Below, piece by piece: positions 51,142 to 60,250 of a DNA stretch of 64,000 nt. Every line of letters begins with the position of its first letter. Positions within the stretch are counted from its first letter, which is position 1. The position numbers and the translations under genes were made by a program. The notes below the pieces were generated by a model. That model worked only from the letters and a program-made list of their open reading frames with translations, ran no database searches and was not told the origin of the DNA. Source of the stretch: Actinophytocola sp036555685 (GTDB taxonomy: Bacteria > Actinomycetota > Actinomycetes > Mycobacteriales > Pseudonocardiaceae). The DNA lies in the NCBI RefSeq assembly GCF_036555685.1, contig NZ_DATBKY010000041.1:1-64000 (forward strand), in the 5' to 3' direction.

Positions 51142-52215
51142 GTGACACAGGACTCGCCGCGTGCGGACGATCCGGAGCGCACGCAGTCGACGGAGGTGGA
51201 CGGGCCGACGGTGTGGGCGGACCCGGCCGACCAGCCGGCCGTGTCCTCGGAGAGCCCCGCCGGCACGCCCGTCGCCAGCTGGTCGCTCGACGACATCATG
51301 CGTGAGGTGCCGGACGGCCCGGAGATCCGCCGTGAGCCCCGGGTCGTGTTCCCCGAGCCGGCCCCGGAGCCGAAGCGCCGCGGCGGCTACTACGCGTCGC
51401 TTCTGGTGGCCGTGCTCGTCGTGGCCGGGCTGGTCGGCGGGCTGGTGCTGCTCTCACTGAACCGTCCGGTGGCCAAGGTGTCCGGCGAGGCGACCGGCCT
51501 GCCGATCCCGGAGCTTCCGTCGCCGACCCAGCCGGGGCCGCCGCCCTCGACCGTCCCGCCCGAGGGCGACCCGCTGGCCGCGCTCGCCGAGCATCCGCTC
51601 TCGACGGCGACGGCCACGATGACGACGATGTCGTGCGCGCTGCCCCGCTTCGACACGGCGGACGAGTCGCAGGCGAGCTTCTACGAGGCGGCGAAGATCT
51701 GCGCGGACGACGCGTTCGGCGACCTGCTCCGCGCGGCCGGCCTGCCCGCGGCCGGCGTCCCGGTGGTGTCCGTCCAGGACGGACCCCGGAACACGCCCTG
51801 TGGCGCCATCCAGCCGGACGCGCCGCCCGCGCAGTGCGAAGGCACCGTCTACATGACACCGCAGCGGCTGCGAGACGTCGAGGGGCTCGGCCTGTTCCCG
51901 GGCAAGTACTTCGGGGTGTTCCTGCGGACCTACGCCTCGGCCGTGCAGTACACGACCGGCCTGACCGAGCTGTACGAGCGGGCGAAGGACTCGCCGGACG
52001 CCCCGGGCAACCTCGCGAACCGGCTGGCGCAGCAGGCGACGTGCCTCGCGGGTGTCGCGTCGAGCGCGATGTCCGGCAAGGGCTCGGTGGACGACAACAT
52101 CACGAACGAGATCCGCGAACGGCTCACGACCACCGACGCCCCGCCGGCAGCGGGCACCTGGCTGGCGAAGGGCTTCCAGTCCCGCCAGCCGGCGTCCTGC
52201 AACACCTGGGCCTAG
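51142..52215 (+). CDS. membrane-anchored protein related to neutral zinc metallopeptidases but lacking HExxH
   Basis: This 357-residue protein has an acidic cytoplasmic part, one membrane helix (about 83-106), a proline-rich linker and an external domain. That domain follows the layout of COG2321-type neutral zinc metallopeptidases: YEAAKICADDAFGDLL, CEGTVYMTP, then where HEYGHHVQ is expected it reads RTYASAVQ (about 262-269), and where ELQADCLAGV is expected it reads AQQATCLAGV. All three metal ligands are therefore gone. It is likely a non-catalytic relative. GTG start at 51142; diverges from the histidine kinase. Confidence 0.72.
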   Translation: MTQDSPRADDPERTQSTEVDGPTVWADPADQPAVSSESPAGTPVASWSLDDIMREVPDGPEIRREPRVVFPEPAPEPKRRGGYYASLLVAVLVVAGLVGGLVLLSLNRPVAKVSGEATGLPIPELPSPTQPGPPPSTVPPEGDPLAALAEHPLSTATATMTTMSCALPRFDTADESQASFYEAAKICADDAFGDLLRAAGLPAAGVPVVSVQDGPRNTPCGAIQPDAPPAQCEGTVYMTPQRLRDVEGLGLFPGKYFGVFLRTYASAVQYTTGLTELYERAKDSPDAPGNLANRLAQQATCLAGVASSAMSGKGSVDDNITNEIRERLTTTDAPPAAGTWLAKGFQSRQPASCNTWA

Positions 52216-52221
52216 CGGGGC

Positions 52222-53511
52222 TCACACCGCGGCCGCCGCCGGGCGGTTGCCCGCCGACCGCGACTCCGAGCCCGGGCGGCGGTCCGACCTGGCGAGATAC
52301 ACCACGGCCGCGACGAGCACGCCGAGCAGGATCGTGAGCAGGCCGGAGGCCACCAGCGTCGAGCGGCCGCCGATCGCGCTCACGACCGGGCCGCCGATCA
52401 GCATGCCGAGCGCGGCGGACGGCGTGGTCAGCGCGGTGCGGGTGGCGAGCACGCGGCTGAGCACGTGCGGCTCACAGCTGCGCTGGAACAGCGCCGTGCA
52501 GATCGCGGTGAACGGGCCGTAGATCACGCCGCCGGCGGCGAATCCGAGCAGGGCGGGCCAGACCGCGCCGGAGATCGCGAACGGCAGCAGCGCAGCGCCC
52601 CAGCCGATGATGACGAGCACCACGACCGGCCATAGTGGACGGCTGCGGAGGAGGCCGGCGCCGAGTCCGCCGATCACCGCGCCGATCCCGAACACCGTCC
52701 AGAACGCGCCGAGCAGGCCGGGCGAGCCGTGCAGCTCGGCGGCGACGTGGATCGGCAGGGCGACCTCGACCGGGCCGTAGAGGAAGAAGAAGACGCAGGT
52801 GACCGCGATCAGGCCGAGCAGGCGCGGCTGCCGCAGGATCGTGCGCCAGCCGCCGGCCGCGGACTCACCCGGTGCGGCGGCCGGTACCGCCGCCGCGGCG
52901 TGACGCACCGGCCAGCAGCTCGCCGCGAGCACCGCGAAGCTCAGCGCGTCGAGCCCGATGACCCAGCCGGGGCCGGCGAGCGCGGTCATGCCGCCGGCCA
53001 GTGCGGGGCCGACCACGAACGACGCCTGGGTGAACGTCGACACCAGCGCGTTGCCGGCGACCCGGTCCTCGTCCGGCAGCTGCTCGGCGATCAGCGTGTA
53101 CGTCCCGGCGTGGCCCCAGGCGTGCAGCAGCGAGGAAACCGCGAGCAGGGCGACGTAGCCGGCCGGGACGAGCGCACCCGCCACGGCGAGCACCGCGATC
53201 GTGCCGAGGGAGAACGTCCGCAGTGTCGCGTCTACGGCGACCAGGCGGGCGCCGCTGAACCCGCGCACGAACCGGCCGAACACGGCCGCGCCGAGCGTGG
53301 CGGGCAGCGAGTAGGCCGCCACGGCGAGCCCGGTCCAGACGCCCTCGCTACCCGGCGGCGCGATCTGGACGGCGAGCCAGGCCACGGCGACCATGCTCAT
53401 GCCGTCGCCCAGGGCGGACACCGCCAGGCCGGGCAGCACCCGCCGGAGCACCGGCCGGCGCAGCACCCGGCCGTAGGCCCCGAAGCGCCGCGAGCTCGTG
53501 GAATCTGTCAT
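52222..53511 (-). CDS. MFS transporter (MFS_3-type exporter)
   Basis: This 429-residue protein has about twelve hydrophobic segments in two halves, with LPGLAVSALGDGMSMVAVAWLAVQI at the N-terminus and the middle-loop region around residues 200-235. The pattern fits the enterobactin-exporter/macrolide-efflux branch of MFS. It ends 7 bases before the convergent metallopeptidase-like gene and lies 59 bases downstream of sufT, probably outside the suf operon. The substrate is unknown. Confidence 0.88.
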   Translation of the reverse strand: MTDSTSSRRFGAYGRVLRRPVLRRVLPGLAVSALGDGMSMVAVAWLAVQIAPPGSEGVWTGLAVAAYSLPATLGAAVFGRFVRGFSGARLVAVDATLRTFSLGTIAVLAVAGALVPAGYVALLAVSSLLHAWGHAGTYTLIAEQLPDEDRVAGNALVSTFTQASFVVGPALAGGMTALAGPGWVIGLDALSFAVLAASCWPVRHAAAAVPAAAPGESAAGGWRTILRQPRLLGLIAVTCVFFFLYGPVEVALPIHVAAELHGSPGLLGAFWTVFGIGAVIGGLGAGLLRSRPLWPVVVLVIIGWGAALLPFAISGAVWPALLGFAAGGVIYGPFTAICTALFQRSCEPHVLSRVLATRTALTTPSAALGMLIGGPVVSAIGGRSTLVASGLLTILLGVLVAAVVYLARSDRRPGSESRSAGNRPAAAAV

Positions 53512-53570
53512 GTGCCGACGCTATGCCGCGTCGGGACGCGGATGCTTCTCGAAAACTGATCGTTCGGACG

Positions 53571-53972
53571 TCAGATGGTGAAGCCGAGGGCGCGCAGCTG
53601 CTCGCGGCCGTCCTCGGTGATCTTCTCCGGACCCCACGGAGGCATCCAGACCCAGTTGATCCGGAAGTCGCCCACGATCCCGCCGCCGGGCCCGGCGGTC
53701 AGCGCGGCGCGGGTCTGGTCCTCGATCACGTCGGTCAGCGGGCAGGCCGCCGACGTGAGCGTCATGTCGAGCGTCGCGGTGTTGTCGTCCTCGACGCGGA
53801 TGTCGTACACCAGGCCGAGGTCCACGACGTTGATGCCGAGCTCGGGGTCGACCACGTCCCGCATGGCCTCCTCGATGTCCTCGATCGCCGCGGTGTCCGC
53901 CTTCTGCGCGGGCGGCTCGGGCAGCGACTCGACGCCGCGCTCGGTGCCGATCTGCTCTTCCGTGCTGCTCAT
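53571..53972 (-). CDS. sufT: SufT-type metal-sulfur cluster assembly factor (DUF59/MIP18)
   Basis: This 133-residue protein carries the DUF59 domain: EAMRDVVDPELGINVVDLGLVYDIRV and LTSAACPLTDVIEDQTR with the conserved cysteine, and a C-terminal WMPPWGPEKITEDGREQLRALGF. SufT helps deliver Fe-S clusters to client proteins. Its ATG at 53972 overlaps the sufU stop by one base, making it the last gene of the suf operon. Confidence 0.93.
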   Translation of the reverse strand: MSSTEEQIGTERGVESLPEPPAQKADTAAIEDIEEAMRDVVDPELGINVVDLGLVYDIRVEDDNTATLDMTLTSAACPLTDVIEDQTRAALTAGPGGGIVGDFRINWVWMPPWGPEKITEDGREQLRALGFTI

Positions 53973-54424
53973 CAGGCTCCTCCTTCGGCCCGGGCGACCG
54001 CGTCCTTGAACGCCATCCATCCGAGAAGCGCGCACTTGACGCGCGCCGGGTACTTCGCGACGCCGGCGAACGCGACACCGTCCTCGAGCACGTCCTCGTC
54101 CGGCTCCACCTCGCCGCGTCCCTGCACCATGGTGACGAACGCGTCCATGGTGGCGAGCGCCTCCTCGACCGACCGGCCGGTCACCAGGTCGGTCAGCACC
54201 GACGTCGAGGCCTGGCTGATCGAGCAGCCCTGCCCCTCGTAGGACACGTCGGTGACCTTGGCCGAGCCGTCACCGCCGGCGACGGCCACGCGCAGCGTCA
54301 CCTCGTCCCCGCAGGTCGGGTTGACCTGGAAGGACTCGGCGTCGAACGGCTCGCGCAGGCCACGCCCGTGCGGGTTCTTGTAGTGGTCCAGGATGATCTC
54401 CTGGTACATGGACTCAAGATTCAC
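53972..54424 (-). CDS. sufU: SufU zinc-dependent sulfurtransferase / scaffold
   Basis: This 150-residue IscU-like protein takes persulfide sulfur from SufS. The three zinc-ligand cysteines are Cys38 (NPTCGDE), Cys67 (GQGCSIS) and Cys131 (VKCALLG), with the SufU-specific insertion between the last two. GTG start at 54424, 9 bases after the sufS stop; an ATG at 54409 is the alternative. Confidence 0.95.
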   Translation of the reverse strand: MNLESMYQEIILDHYKNPHGRGLREPFDAESFQVNPTCGDEVTLRVAVAGGDGSAKVTDVSYEGQGCSISQASTSVLTDLVTGRSVEEALATMDAFVTMVQGRGEVEPDEDVLEDGVAFAGVAKYPARVKCALLGWMAFKDAVARAEGGA

Positions 54425-54433
54425 TGGTCCGCC

Positions 54434-55693
54434 TCATCCGAAGACCTTCTTCACGTGCGCCAGGCCCTCGACCAGAGCGTCCGCTTCGGCGGTGGTGTTG
54501 TACAGGTAGAACGACGCACGGGTGGTCGCGGGAATTCCATAGCGCACGACGGCCGGTCGCGCGCAGTGGTGGCCGACCCGGACCGCGATGCCGAGCTCGT
54601 CCAGCACCTGGCCCACGTCGTGCGGGTGGATGCCCTCGACGGAGAACGACACCTCCGCGACCCGGCCCTCGGCGGTGGCCGGACCGATGATCCGCACGCC
54701 GGACACGTCGGACAGTGCGGCCAGCACGTACTCGGTGAGCGCGTGCTCGTGCGCGGCGATGGCCGGCATGCCGACCGCGGTCAGGTAGTCGATCGCGGCG
54801 CCGAGCCCGACCGCCTCCGCGATCGGCGGGGTGCCGGCCTCGAACTTGTGCGGCGGCGCGGCGAACGTCGACCGCTCCATGGTGACCAGCTCGATCATCT
54901 CGCCGCCACCGAGGAAGGGGGGCAGCTCCTGCAGTAGCGGCAGCCGGCCCCAGAGCACGCCGACACCGGTCGGGCCGAGCATCTTGTGCCCGGTGAAGGC
55001 CACGAAGTCCGCGCCGAGCGAGGCCACGTCCAGCGGCAGGTGCGGCGCGGATTGCGACGCGTCGAGGAGCACCAGCGCGCCGACCTCGCGGGCCCGGGCG
55101 ATGACCTGCTCGACGGGATTGATCGTGCCGAGCAGGTTCGAGACGTGCACCATCGACACGATCTTCGTCCGCTCGGTGATCACGGAGTCCAGAGTGGACA
55201 GATCGAGGCGGCCCTCGTCGGTGATCCGGAACCACTTCACGGTCGCGCCGGTCCGCTGCGCGAGCTGGTGCCACGGCACGATGTTGGAGTGGTGCTCCAT
55301 CTCGGTGATGACGATCTCGTCACCGGGGCCGACGCGGTAGCCGGGGCCCGCGTCCCCGAGCACCCGGGCGACCAGGTTGATGGCCTCAGACGAGTTCTTG
55401 GTGAAGACCACCTCGTCGCGGCTCGGCGCCCCGATGAACGCGGCGACCTTGTCCCGCGCGCCCTCGTAGAGCGCGGTGGCCTCCTCCGCGAGCGTGTGGA
55501 TACCGCGGTGCACGTTGGCGTTGTACGTCTCGTAGTAGCCGACCAGCGCGTCGAGCACCTGGCGCGGCTTCTGCGAGGTCGCCGCGTTGTCCAGGTACAC
55601 CAGCGGCTTGTCGCCGTGCACCAGCCGGGACAGGATCGGGAAGTCCTTGCGGATCGTCTCGACGTCCAGGGGTGGGGCTGTGGTGGTGGTCAT
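54434..55693 (-). CDS. sufS: cysteine desulfurase
   Basis: SufS removes sulfur from cysteine as a persulfide for cluster assembly. The 419-residue group II enzyme has the PLP lysine Lys237 in FTGHKMLGPTG and the active cysteine Cys377 in GHHCARPAV, with the histidine EMEHHSNIVPW near residue 134. It lies between sufC and sufU and acts together with SufU. Confidence 0.96.
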   Translation of the reverse strand: MTTTTAPPLDVETIRKDFPILSRLVHGDKPLVYLDNAATSQKPRQVLDALVGYYETYNANVHRGIHTLAEEATALYEGARDKVAAFIGAPSRDEVVFTKNSSEAINLVARVLGDAGPGYRVGPGDEIVITEMEHHSNIVPWHQLAQRTGATVKWFRITDEGRLDLSTLDSVITERTKIVSMVHVSNLLGTINPVEQVIARAREVGALVLLDASQSAPHLPLDVASLGADFVAFTGHKMLGPTGVGVLWGRLPLLQELPPFLGGGEMIELVTMERSTFAAPPHKFEAGTPPIAEAVGLGAAIDYLTAVGMPAIAAHEHALTEYVLAALSDVSGVRIIGPATAEGRVAEVSFSVEGIHPHDVGQVLDELGIAVRVGHHCARPAVVRYGIPATTRASFYLYNTTAEADALVEGLAHVKKVFG

Positions 55694-55711
55694 CCCGGGA
55701 ACCCTCGATTC

Positions 55712-56485
55712 TCAGCCGATGCTGGCCGGCTCCTGCTTGCCGGTGAAGCGCACGTAGCCGTGCTCCTCGAGCGCCTCGGCGAGTTCGGAGCCGCCGGACT
55801 CGACGATCTTGCCGCCGGCGAACACGTGCACGAAGTCCGGCGTGATGTGGCGCAGGATCCGGGTGTAGTGGGTGATCAGCATGATGCCGACGTCGCCGCC
55901 CGCCTTCACCCGGTTGATCCCCTCGCTCACCACGCGCAGCGCGTCGACGTCGAGGCCGGAGTCGGTCTCGTCGAGGATCGCGATCTTCGGCTTGAGCAGT
56001 GCGAGTTGCAGGATCTCGTGGCGCTTCTTCTCCCCGCCGGAGAAGCCCTCGTTCACGCTGCGGTCGGCGAAGGCCGGGTCGATGTCCAGGTCGGCCATCG
56101 CCTCCTTGACCTCCTTGACCCAGTGCCGCAGCTTCGGGGCCTCGCCACGGACGGCGGTGGCGGCGGTGCGCAGGAAGTTCGACATCGAGACGCCGGGCAC
56201 CTCCACCGGGTACTGCATGGCGAGGAACAGGCCCGCGCGGGCGCGCTCGTCGACGGTCATCGACAGCACGTCCTCGCCGTCCAGCAGGACCTCGCCGGAG
56301 GTCACCTCGTACTTCGGGTGGCCGGCGATCGCGTAGGACAGCGTGGACTTGCCCGAGCCGTTCGGGCCCATGATGGCGTGCGTCTCGCCCGCCTTGATGG
56401 TCAGGTCGACCCCGGACAGGATCTCCTTCGCCGTCTCGTCGGTGTTGACCGAGACGTGCAGGCCCTTGATCTCCAGCGTGGCCAT
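55712..56485 (-). CDS. sufC: Fe-S assembly ATPase
   Basis: SufC is the ABC-type ATPase of the SufBCD scaffold. The 257-residue protein has Walker A GPNGSGKST, the FSGGEKKR signature and AILDETDSGLD, the SufC form of the Walker B/D-loop. No membrane part is present. It lies between the Rieske gene and sufS in the operon. Confidence 0.96.
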   Translation of the reverse strand: MATLEIKGLHVSVNTDETAKEILSGVDLTIKAGETHAIMGPNGSGKSTLSYAIAGHPKYEVTSGEVLLDGEDVLSMTVDERARAGLFLAMQYPVEVPGVSMSNFLRTAATAVRGEAPKLRHWVKEVKEAMADLDIDPAFADRSVNEGFSGGEKKRHEILQLALLKPKIAILDETDSGLDVDALRVVSEGINRVKAGGDVGIMLITHYTRILRHITPDFVHVFAGGKIVESGGSELAEALEEHGYVRFTGKQEPASIG

Positions 56486-56512
56486 CTCGTGCGTTTCTCC
56501 TTGTCGCGTAAG

Positions 56513-56827
56513 TCAGTTCGTGGTGGTGGTGACGTCCACGTGGACCTCACCGTCGCGGATCTCGACGGGGAACACGTCGACCGGTTCGGTGGCCGGCGGC
56601 GAGGACGGCGCACCGGTGCGCAGGTCGAAGCAGGACCCGTGCAGCCAGCACTCGATCCCCTTGGGCGTGAGCTCGCCCTCGGACAGCGCCAGCTCGGCGT
56701 GCGAGCACTCGTCGCGCAGCGCGTGCACCTGCTCGCCCCGGCGGACGATCACGACCTCGACGTCGTCCACCTCGACGGCGAACGGCTTTCCGTCGTCCAG
56801 ATCGGACAGTGCACACGCGCGGATCAT
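56513..56827 (-). CDS. non-heme Rieske [2Fe-2S] ferredoxin of the suf operon
   Basis: This 104-residue protein has a Rieske cluster site: Cys41-x-His43 and Cys60-x-x-His63 in CSHAELAL and CWLHGSCF. It is of the soluble dioxygenase-ferredoxin type. Insertion between sufD and sufC is common in actinobacteria; it may provide electrons or act as a sensor in cluster assembly. Its GTG/ATG start overlaps the sufD stop by 4 bases. Confidence 0.93.
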   Translation of the reverse strand: MIRACALSDLDDGKPFAVEVDDVEVVIVRRGEQVHALRDECSHAELALSEGELTPKGIECWLHGSCFDLRTGAPSSPPATEPVDVFPVEIRDGEVHVDVTTTTN

Positions 56828-57978
56828 GCCCCGACCGCCTCGAGCTCTTCCTCGATGGCCGCCTCGAGCCGCTCGCGGATTTCCGGGACGGCGATCTTCA
56901 TCAGCAGCTCGTGGAAGAAGCCGCGCACGACCAGCCGGCGCGCCGAGTCCTCCGGAATGCCCCGCGCCTGCAGGTAGAACAGCTGCTCGTCGTCGAACCG
57001 GCCGGTGGCGCTGGCGTGGCCGGCGCCGGTGATCTCGCCGGTCTCGATCTCCAGGTTCGGCACCGAGTCGGCGCGCGCGCCCTCGGTGAGCACGAGGTTC
57101 CGGTTGAGCTCGAACGTTTCGGTGCCCTCGGCCGCCGCGCGGATCAGCACGTCGCCGATCCAGACCGTGCGTGCCTCGGCGCCCTGCAGGGCGCCCTTGT
57201 AGACCACATTGGACTTGCAGTGCGGCTGGGCGTGGTCGGCGAACGTGCGCAGCTCGATGTGCTGGCCCGCGTCGGCGAAGTACAGCCCGTTGAGCTCGGC
57301 GTCACCGCCCGGGCCCGCGAACACCGCGGTCGGGCTGACCCGCACGAGGTCGCCGCCCAGCGCCACGAGGTGGTGCCTGAGGGTGGCGTCGCGGCCGAGC
57401 TTCGCGTGGTGCGCGGAGACCTGGACCGCGTCGTCGGCCCAGTCGTGCACGCTGACGACCGTGAGCTTCGCGCCGTCGCCGACGAGGATCTCGACGTTGT
57501 CGGCGACCGTGCCGCTGCCGCGGTGGTCGAGCACGACCACGGCCTCGGCGAACTGCTCGGCGCGCACCTGCAGGTGCCCGTAGGCGACCTGGCCCGCGCC
57601 CGGCCCGGTGATCGTCACGGTGGTGACGCCCGCCTTGGTCTCCTTCGGCACGGTCACGACCGTGGCCTTCGTGAACGAGCTGTAGGCCTGCGCGGCGATC
57701 CGGTCACCTGGGGTGCCGGCCGCGCCGAGCCGCTCGTCGTCGCGGCCGACGGTCTCGGCCCCGGCCTCGCCCGCGACCTCGACGGTCAGCTCGCCGGTGG
57801 CGGCCGCCGTGCCGTCGTGCAACCCGCGCAGGCGGCGCATCGGCGTGAAGCGCCACACCTCCTCGCGGCCGCCGGGGACCTCGAAGGCCTCGACGTCGTA
57901 GGAGGTGAACCGCTCCGCGCGGGACGCCTCGGGTACCACCACACCGTGCGAGTGCGGTGTCTGCGTTGCCTGGCTCAT
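56824..57978 (-). CDS. sufD: Fe-S assembly protein SufD
   Basis: This 384-residue beta-helix protein pairs with SufB and SufC. The C-terminal part GAGHASATGRFDDEQLFYLQARGIPEDSARRLVVRGFFHELL is the conserved SufB/SufD end with the histidine that contributes to cluster formation. It follows sufB with no gap (start 57978, sufB stop 57979). Confidence 0.95.
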   Translation of the reverse strand: MSQATQTPHSHGVVVPEASRAERFTSYDVEAFEVPGGREEVWRFTPMRRLRGLHDGTAAATGELTVEVAGEAGAETVGRDDERLGAAGTPGDRIAAQAYSSFTKATVVTVPKETKAGVTTVTITGPGAGQVAYGHLQVRAEQFAEAVVVLDHRGSGTVADNVEILVGDGAKLTVVSVHDWADDAVQVSAHHAKLGRDATLRHHLVALGGDLVRVSPTAVFAGPGGDAELNGLYFADAGQHIELRTFADHAQPHCKSNVVYKGALQGAEARTVWIGDVLIRAAAEGTETFELNRNLVLTEGARADSVPNLEIETGEITGAGHASATGRFDDEQLFYLQARGIPEDSARRLVVRGFFHELLMKIAVPEIRERLEAAIEEELEAVGA

Positions 57979-59421
57979 TTAGCCGACGGCCCCTTCCATC
58001 TGCAGCTCGATGAGCCGGTTCAGCTCCAGCGCGTACTCCATCGGCAGCTCGCGCGCGATCGGTTCGACGAAGCCGCGGACCACCATCGCCATCGCCTCGT
58101 CCTCGGTGAGACCCCGGGACATGAGGTAGAACAGCTGGTCCTCGCTCACCTTCGACACCGTGGCCTCGTGGCCCATCGCGACGTCGTCGGTGCGGATGTC
58201 CACGTACGGGTAGGTGTCGCTGCGGCTGATCTGGTCGACCAGCAGCGCGTCGCACTTCACCGTGGACTTCGAGTGGTGGGCGCGCTTCGCGACCTTGACC
58301 AGGCCCCGGTAGGAGGTCCGGCCGCCGCCGCGGGCCACCGACTTGGACACGATCGTCGAGGACGTGTGCGGCGCCAGGTGCTCCATCTTCGCGCCGGCGT
58401 CCTGGTGCTGGCCCTCGCCCGCGAACGCGATCGAGAGGACCTCGCCCTTGGCGTGCTCGCCCATGAGGAACACCGACGGGTACTTCATGGTGACCTTGGA
58501 GCCGATGTTGCCGTCGATCCACTCCATGGTCGCGCCCTCTTCGGCCTTGGCGCGCTTGGTGACCAGGTTGTAGACGTTGTTCGACCAGTTCTGGATGGTC
58601 GTGTACCGGCAGCGGCCGCCCTTCTTCACGATGATCTCGACGACCGCGGAGTGCAGCGAGTCGGAGGTGTAGATCGGCGCGGTGCAGCCCTCGACGTAGT
58701 GCACGTAGGCGCCCTCGTCGACGATGATCAGCGTCCGCTCGAACTGGCCCATGTTCTCCGTGTTGATCCGGAAGTAGGCCTGCAGCGGGATGTCGACGTG
58801 CACGCCCGGCGGCACGTAGATGAAGCTCCCGCCGGACCAGACGGCGCCGTTGAGTGCCGAGAACTTGTTGTCCCCGTGCGGGATCACGGAGCCGAAGTAC
58901 TCACCGAAGAGCTCCGGGTGCTCCTTGAGGCCGGTGTCGGTGTCGAGGAAGATGACGCCCTTCTCCTCGAGGTCCTCACGGATCTTGTGGTAGACGACCT
59001 CCGACTCGTACTGCGCGGCGACACCCGCGACGAGGCGCTGCTTCTCCGCCTCGGGGATGCCGAGCTTGTCGTAGGTGTTCTTGATGTCCTCGGGCAGGTC
59101 CTCCCAGCTGGCCGCCTGCTTCTCGGTCGAGCGCACGAAGTACTTGATCGTGTCGAAGTCGATGCCGGACAGGTCCGCGCCCCAGTTGGGCATGGGCTTG
59201 CGGTCGAACAGCCGCAGCGCCTTCAGCCGCGACTCGAGCATCCACTCCGGCTCGCCCTTCTTGCCCGAGATGTCCCTGACGACGGCCTCGGACAGGCCGC
59301 GTTGCGCGCTCGCGCCGGCTGTGTCGGAGTCGGCCCAGCCGAACTGGTACTTGCCCAGCGAGGCGAGCGTCTCCTCCTGGGTCAGCGGCGGCGAGCCCGC
59401 GCGCTCCGGGGCGGTGGTCAT
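57979..59421 (-). CDS. sufB: Fe-S scaffold protein SufB
   Basis: This 480-residue scaffold assembles nascent clusters. It contains SGGSFIYVPPGVHVDIPLQAYFRINTENMGQFERTLIIVDEGAYVHYVEGCTAPIYT-type sequence (here only the highlights: VPPGVHVDIPLQ and HYVEGCTAP) with the conserved cysteine in EGCTAP, and the C-terminal GLTEDEAMAMVVRGFVEPI. No intein is present, unlike mycobacterial SufB. ATG at 59421 overlaps the sufR stop (ATGA). Confidence 0.96.
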   Translation of the reverse strand: MTTAPERAGSPPLTQEETLASLGKYQFGWADSDTAGASAQRGLSEAVVRDISGKKGEPEWMLESRLKALRLFDRKPMPNWGADLSGIDFDTIKYFVRSTEKQAASWEDLPEDIKNTYDKLGIPEAEKQRLVAGVAAQYESEVVYHKIREDLEEKGVIFLDTDTGLKEHPELFGEYFGSVIPHGDNKFSALNGAVWSGGSFIYVPPGVHVDIPLQAYFRINTENMGQFERTLIIVDEGAYVHYVEGCTAPIYTSDSLHSAVVEIIVKKGGRCRYTTIQNWSNNVYNLVTKRAKAEEGATMEWIDGNIGSKVTMKYPSVFLMGEHAKGEVLSIAFAGEGQHQDAGAKMEHLAPHTSSTIVSKSVARGGGRTSYRGLVKVAKRAHHSKSTVKCDALLVDQISRSDTYPYVDIRTDDVAMGHEATVSKVSEDQLFYLMSRGLTEDEAMAMVVRGFVEPIARELPMEYALELNRLIELQMEGAVG

Positions 59422-60155
59422 GAAGGCGTCCCTTCGGTCGTGGTGGGAGCGGTCCGGTCGGGGCCGGTGGTGATCGGCCCGGTCGCGCCCGGCTCGGCGG
59501 AGTTCGGGCCGCCGAGCGGTACGTGTGTGGTGCACACGGCGTCGCCGCGTGCGATGGTCGCGAGGCGCTGGACGTGGGTGCCGAGCAGGTCGGCGAACGC
59601 CGCCGTCTCCACCTCGCACAGCTGGGGGAACTCCGCGGCGACGTGGGCGACCGGGCAGTGGTGCTGGCAGAGCTGCTCCCCTGTCCCGACGCGCCGCGTC
59701 GACGCAGCGTATCCCTCCCGCGTGAGGGCGGCCGCGAGGGCCGTGGCCCGGTCGGTGACCTCGTCGTGCCCGGTCACGGCGGCCCGGTGCCGGTCGACCA
59801 GCGTGGCCGCCCGGCGCTCCGCGAAGGCACGCACGGCGGACTCGCCGCCTGCCTCCGCGACGAACCGGATGGCCGCGATGGCCAGGTCGTCGTAGGCGTG
59901 ACCGAAGCGGGCCCGGCCGGTCTCGGTCAGCAGCCAGAGCTTGGCCGGCCGGCCGCGACCGCGCTGACCGCGCCGGGGGGCGTCGCGGAACTCGGCCTCC
60001 CCGTTGGCGACCAGCACGTCCAGGTGCCTGCGCACGGCGGCCGGGCTGAGCCCGAGGGTCTGCGCGACCGCTGCCGTCGTGATCGGTCCCTCCTCCAGCA
60101 GCAAGCGCGCCACACCATGCCTGGTGCGGCCCTCGGCCTGCTGCTCGTTTTTCAC
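59418..60155 (-). CDS. sufR: Fe-S-sensing repressor of the suf operon
   Basis: SufR is a winged-helix repressor that holds a cluster and switches the suf operon. The 245-residue protein has the DNA-binding domain ITTAAVAQTLGLSPAAVRRHLDVL and four cysteines that can ligate the cluster: Cys163, Cys167 and Cys180 in the LCQHHCPVAHVAAEFPQLC segment, and Cys208. It is the first gene of the operon. The GTG at 60155 has no ribosome-binding site and sits inside a candidate operator. Confidence 0.94.
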   Translation of the reverse strand: MKNEQQAEGRTRHGVARLLLEEGPITTAAVAQTLGLSPAAVRRHLDVLVANGEAEFRDAPRRGQRGRGRPAKLWLLTETGRARFGHAYDDLAIAAIRFVAEAGGESAVRAFAERRAATLVDRHRAAVTGHDEVTDRATALAAALTREGYAASTRRVGTGEQLCQHHCPVAHVAAEFPQLCEVETAAFADLLGTHVQRLATIARGDAVCTTHVPLGGPNSAEPGATGPITTGPDRTAPTTTEGTPS

Positions 60156-60167
60156 AACATCAGTGTG
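60153..60167. promoter_or_regulatory. candidate SufR operator CACAACATCAGTGTG
   Basis: CACA and TGTG arms 7 bases apart overlap the sufR start codon within the 95-base divergent region to mptB. Position fits autoregulation by SufR; the arms are short. Confidence 0.35.
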
Positions 60168-60238
60168 TCGTATTTCCGTCCGCCCCGCAAAGGAGGGGCC
60201 ACCGTGAGGTGAGCGGGCTCACGGTCACCCCCGGTCGA

Positions 60239-60244
60239 TAGTCT
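60239..60244 (+). promoter_or_regulatory. -10 box TAGTCT of leaderless mptB
   Basis: TAGTCT ends 6 bases before the GTG at 60251; no ribosome-binding site is present. Confidence 0.45.
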
Positions 60245-60250
60245 TGCGAC

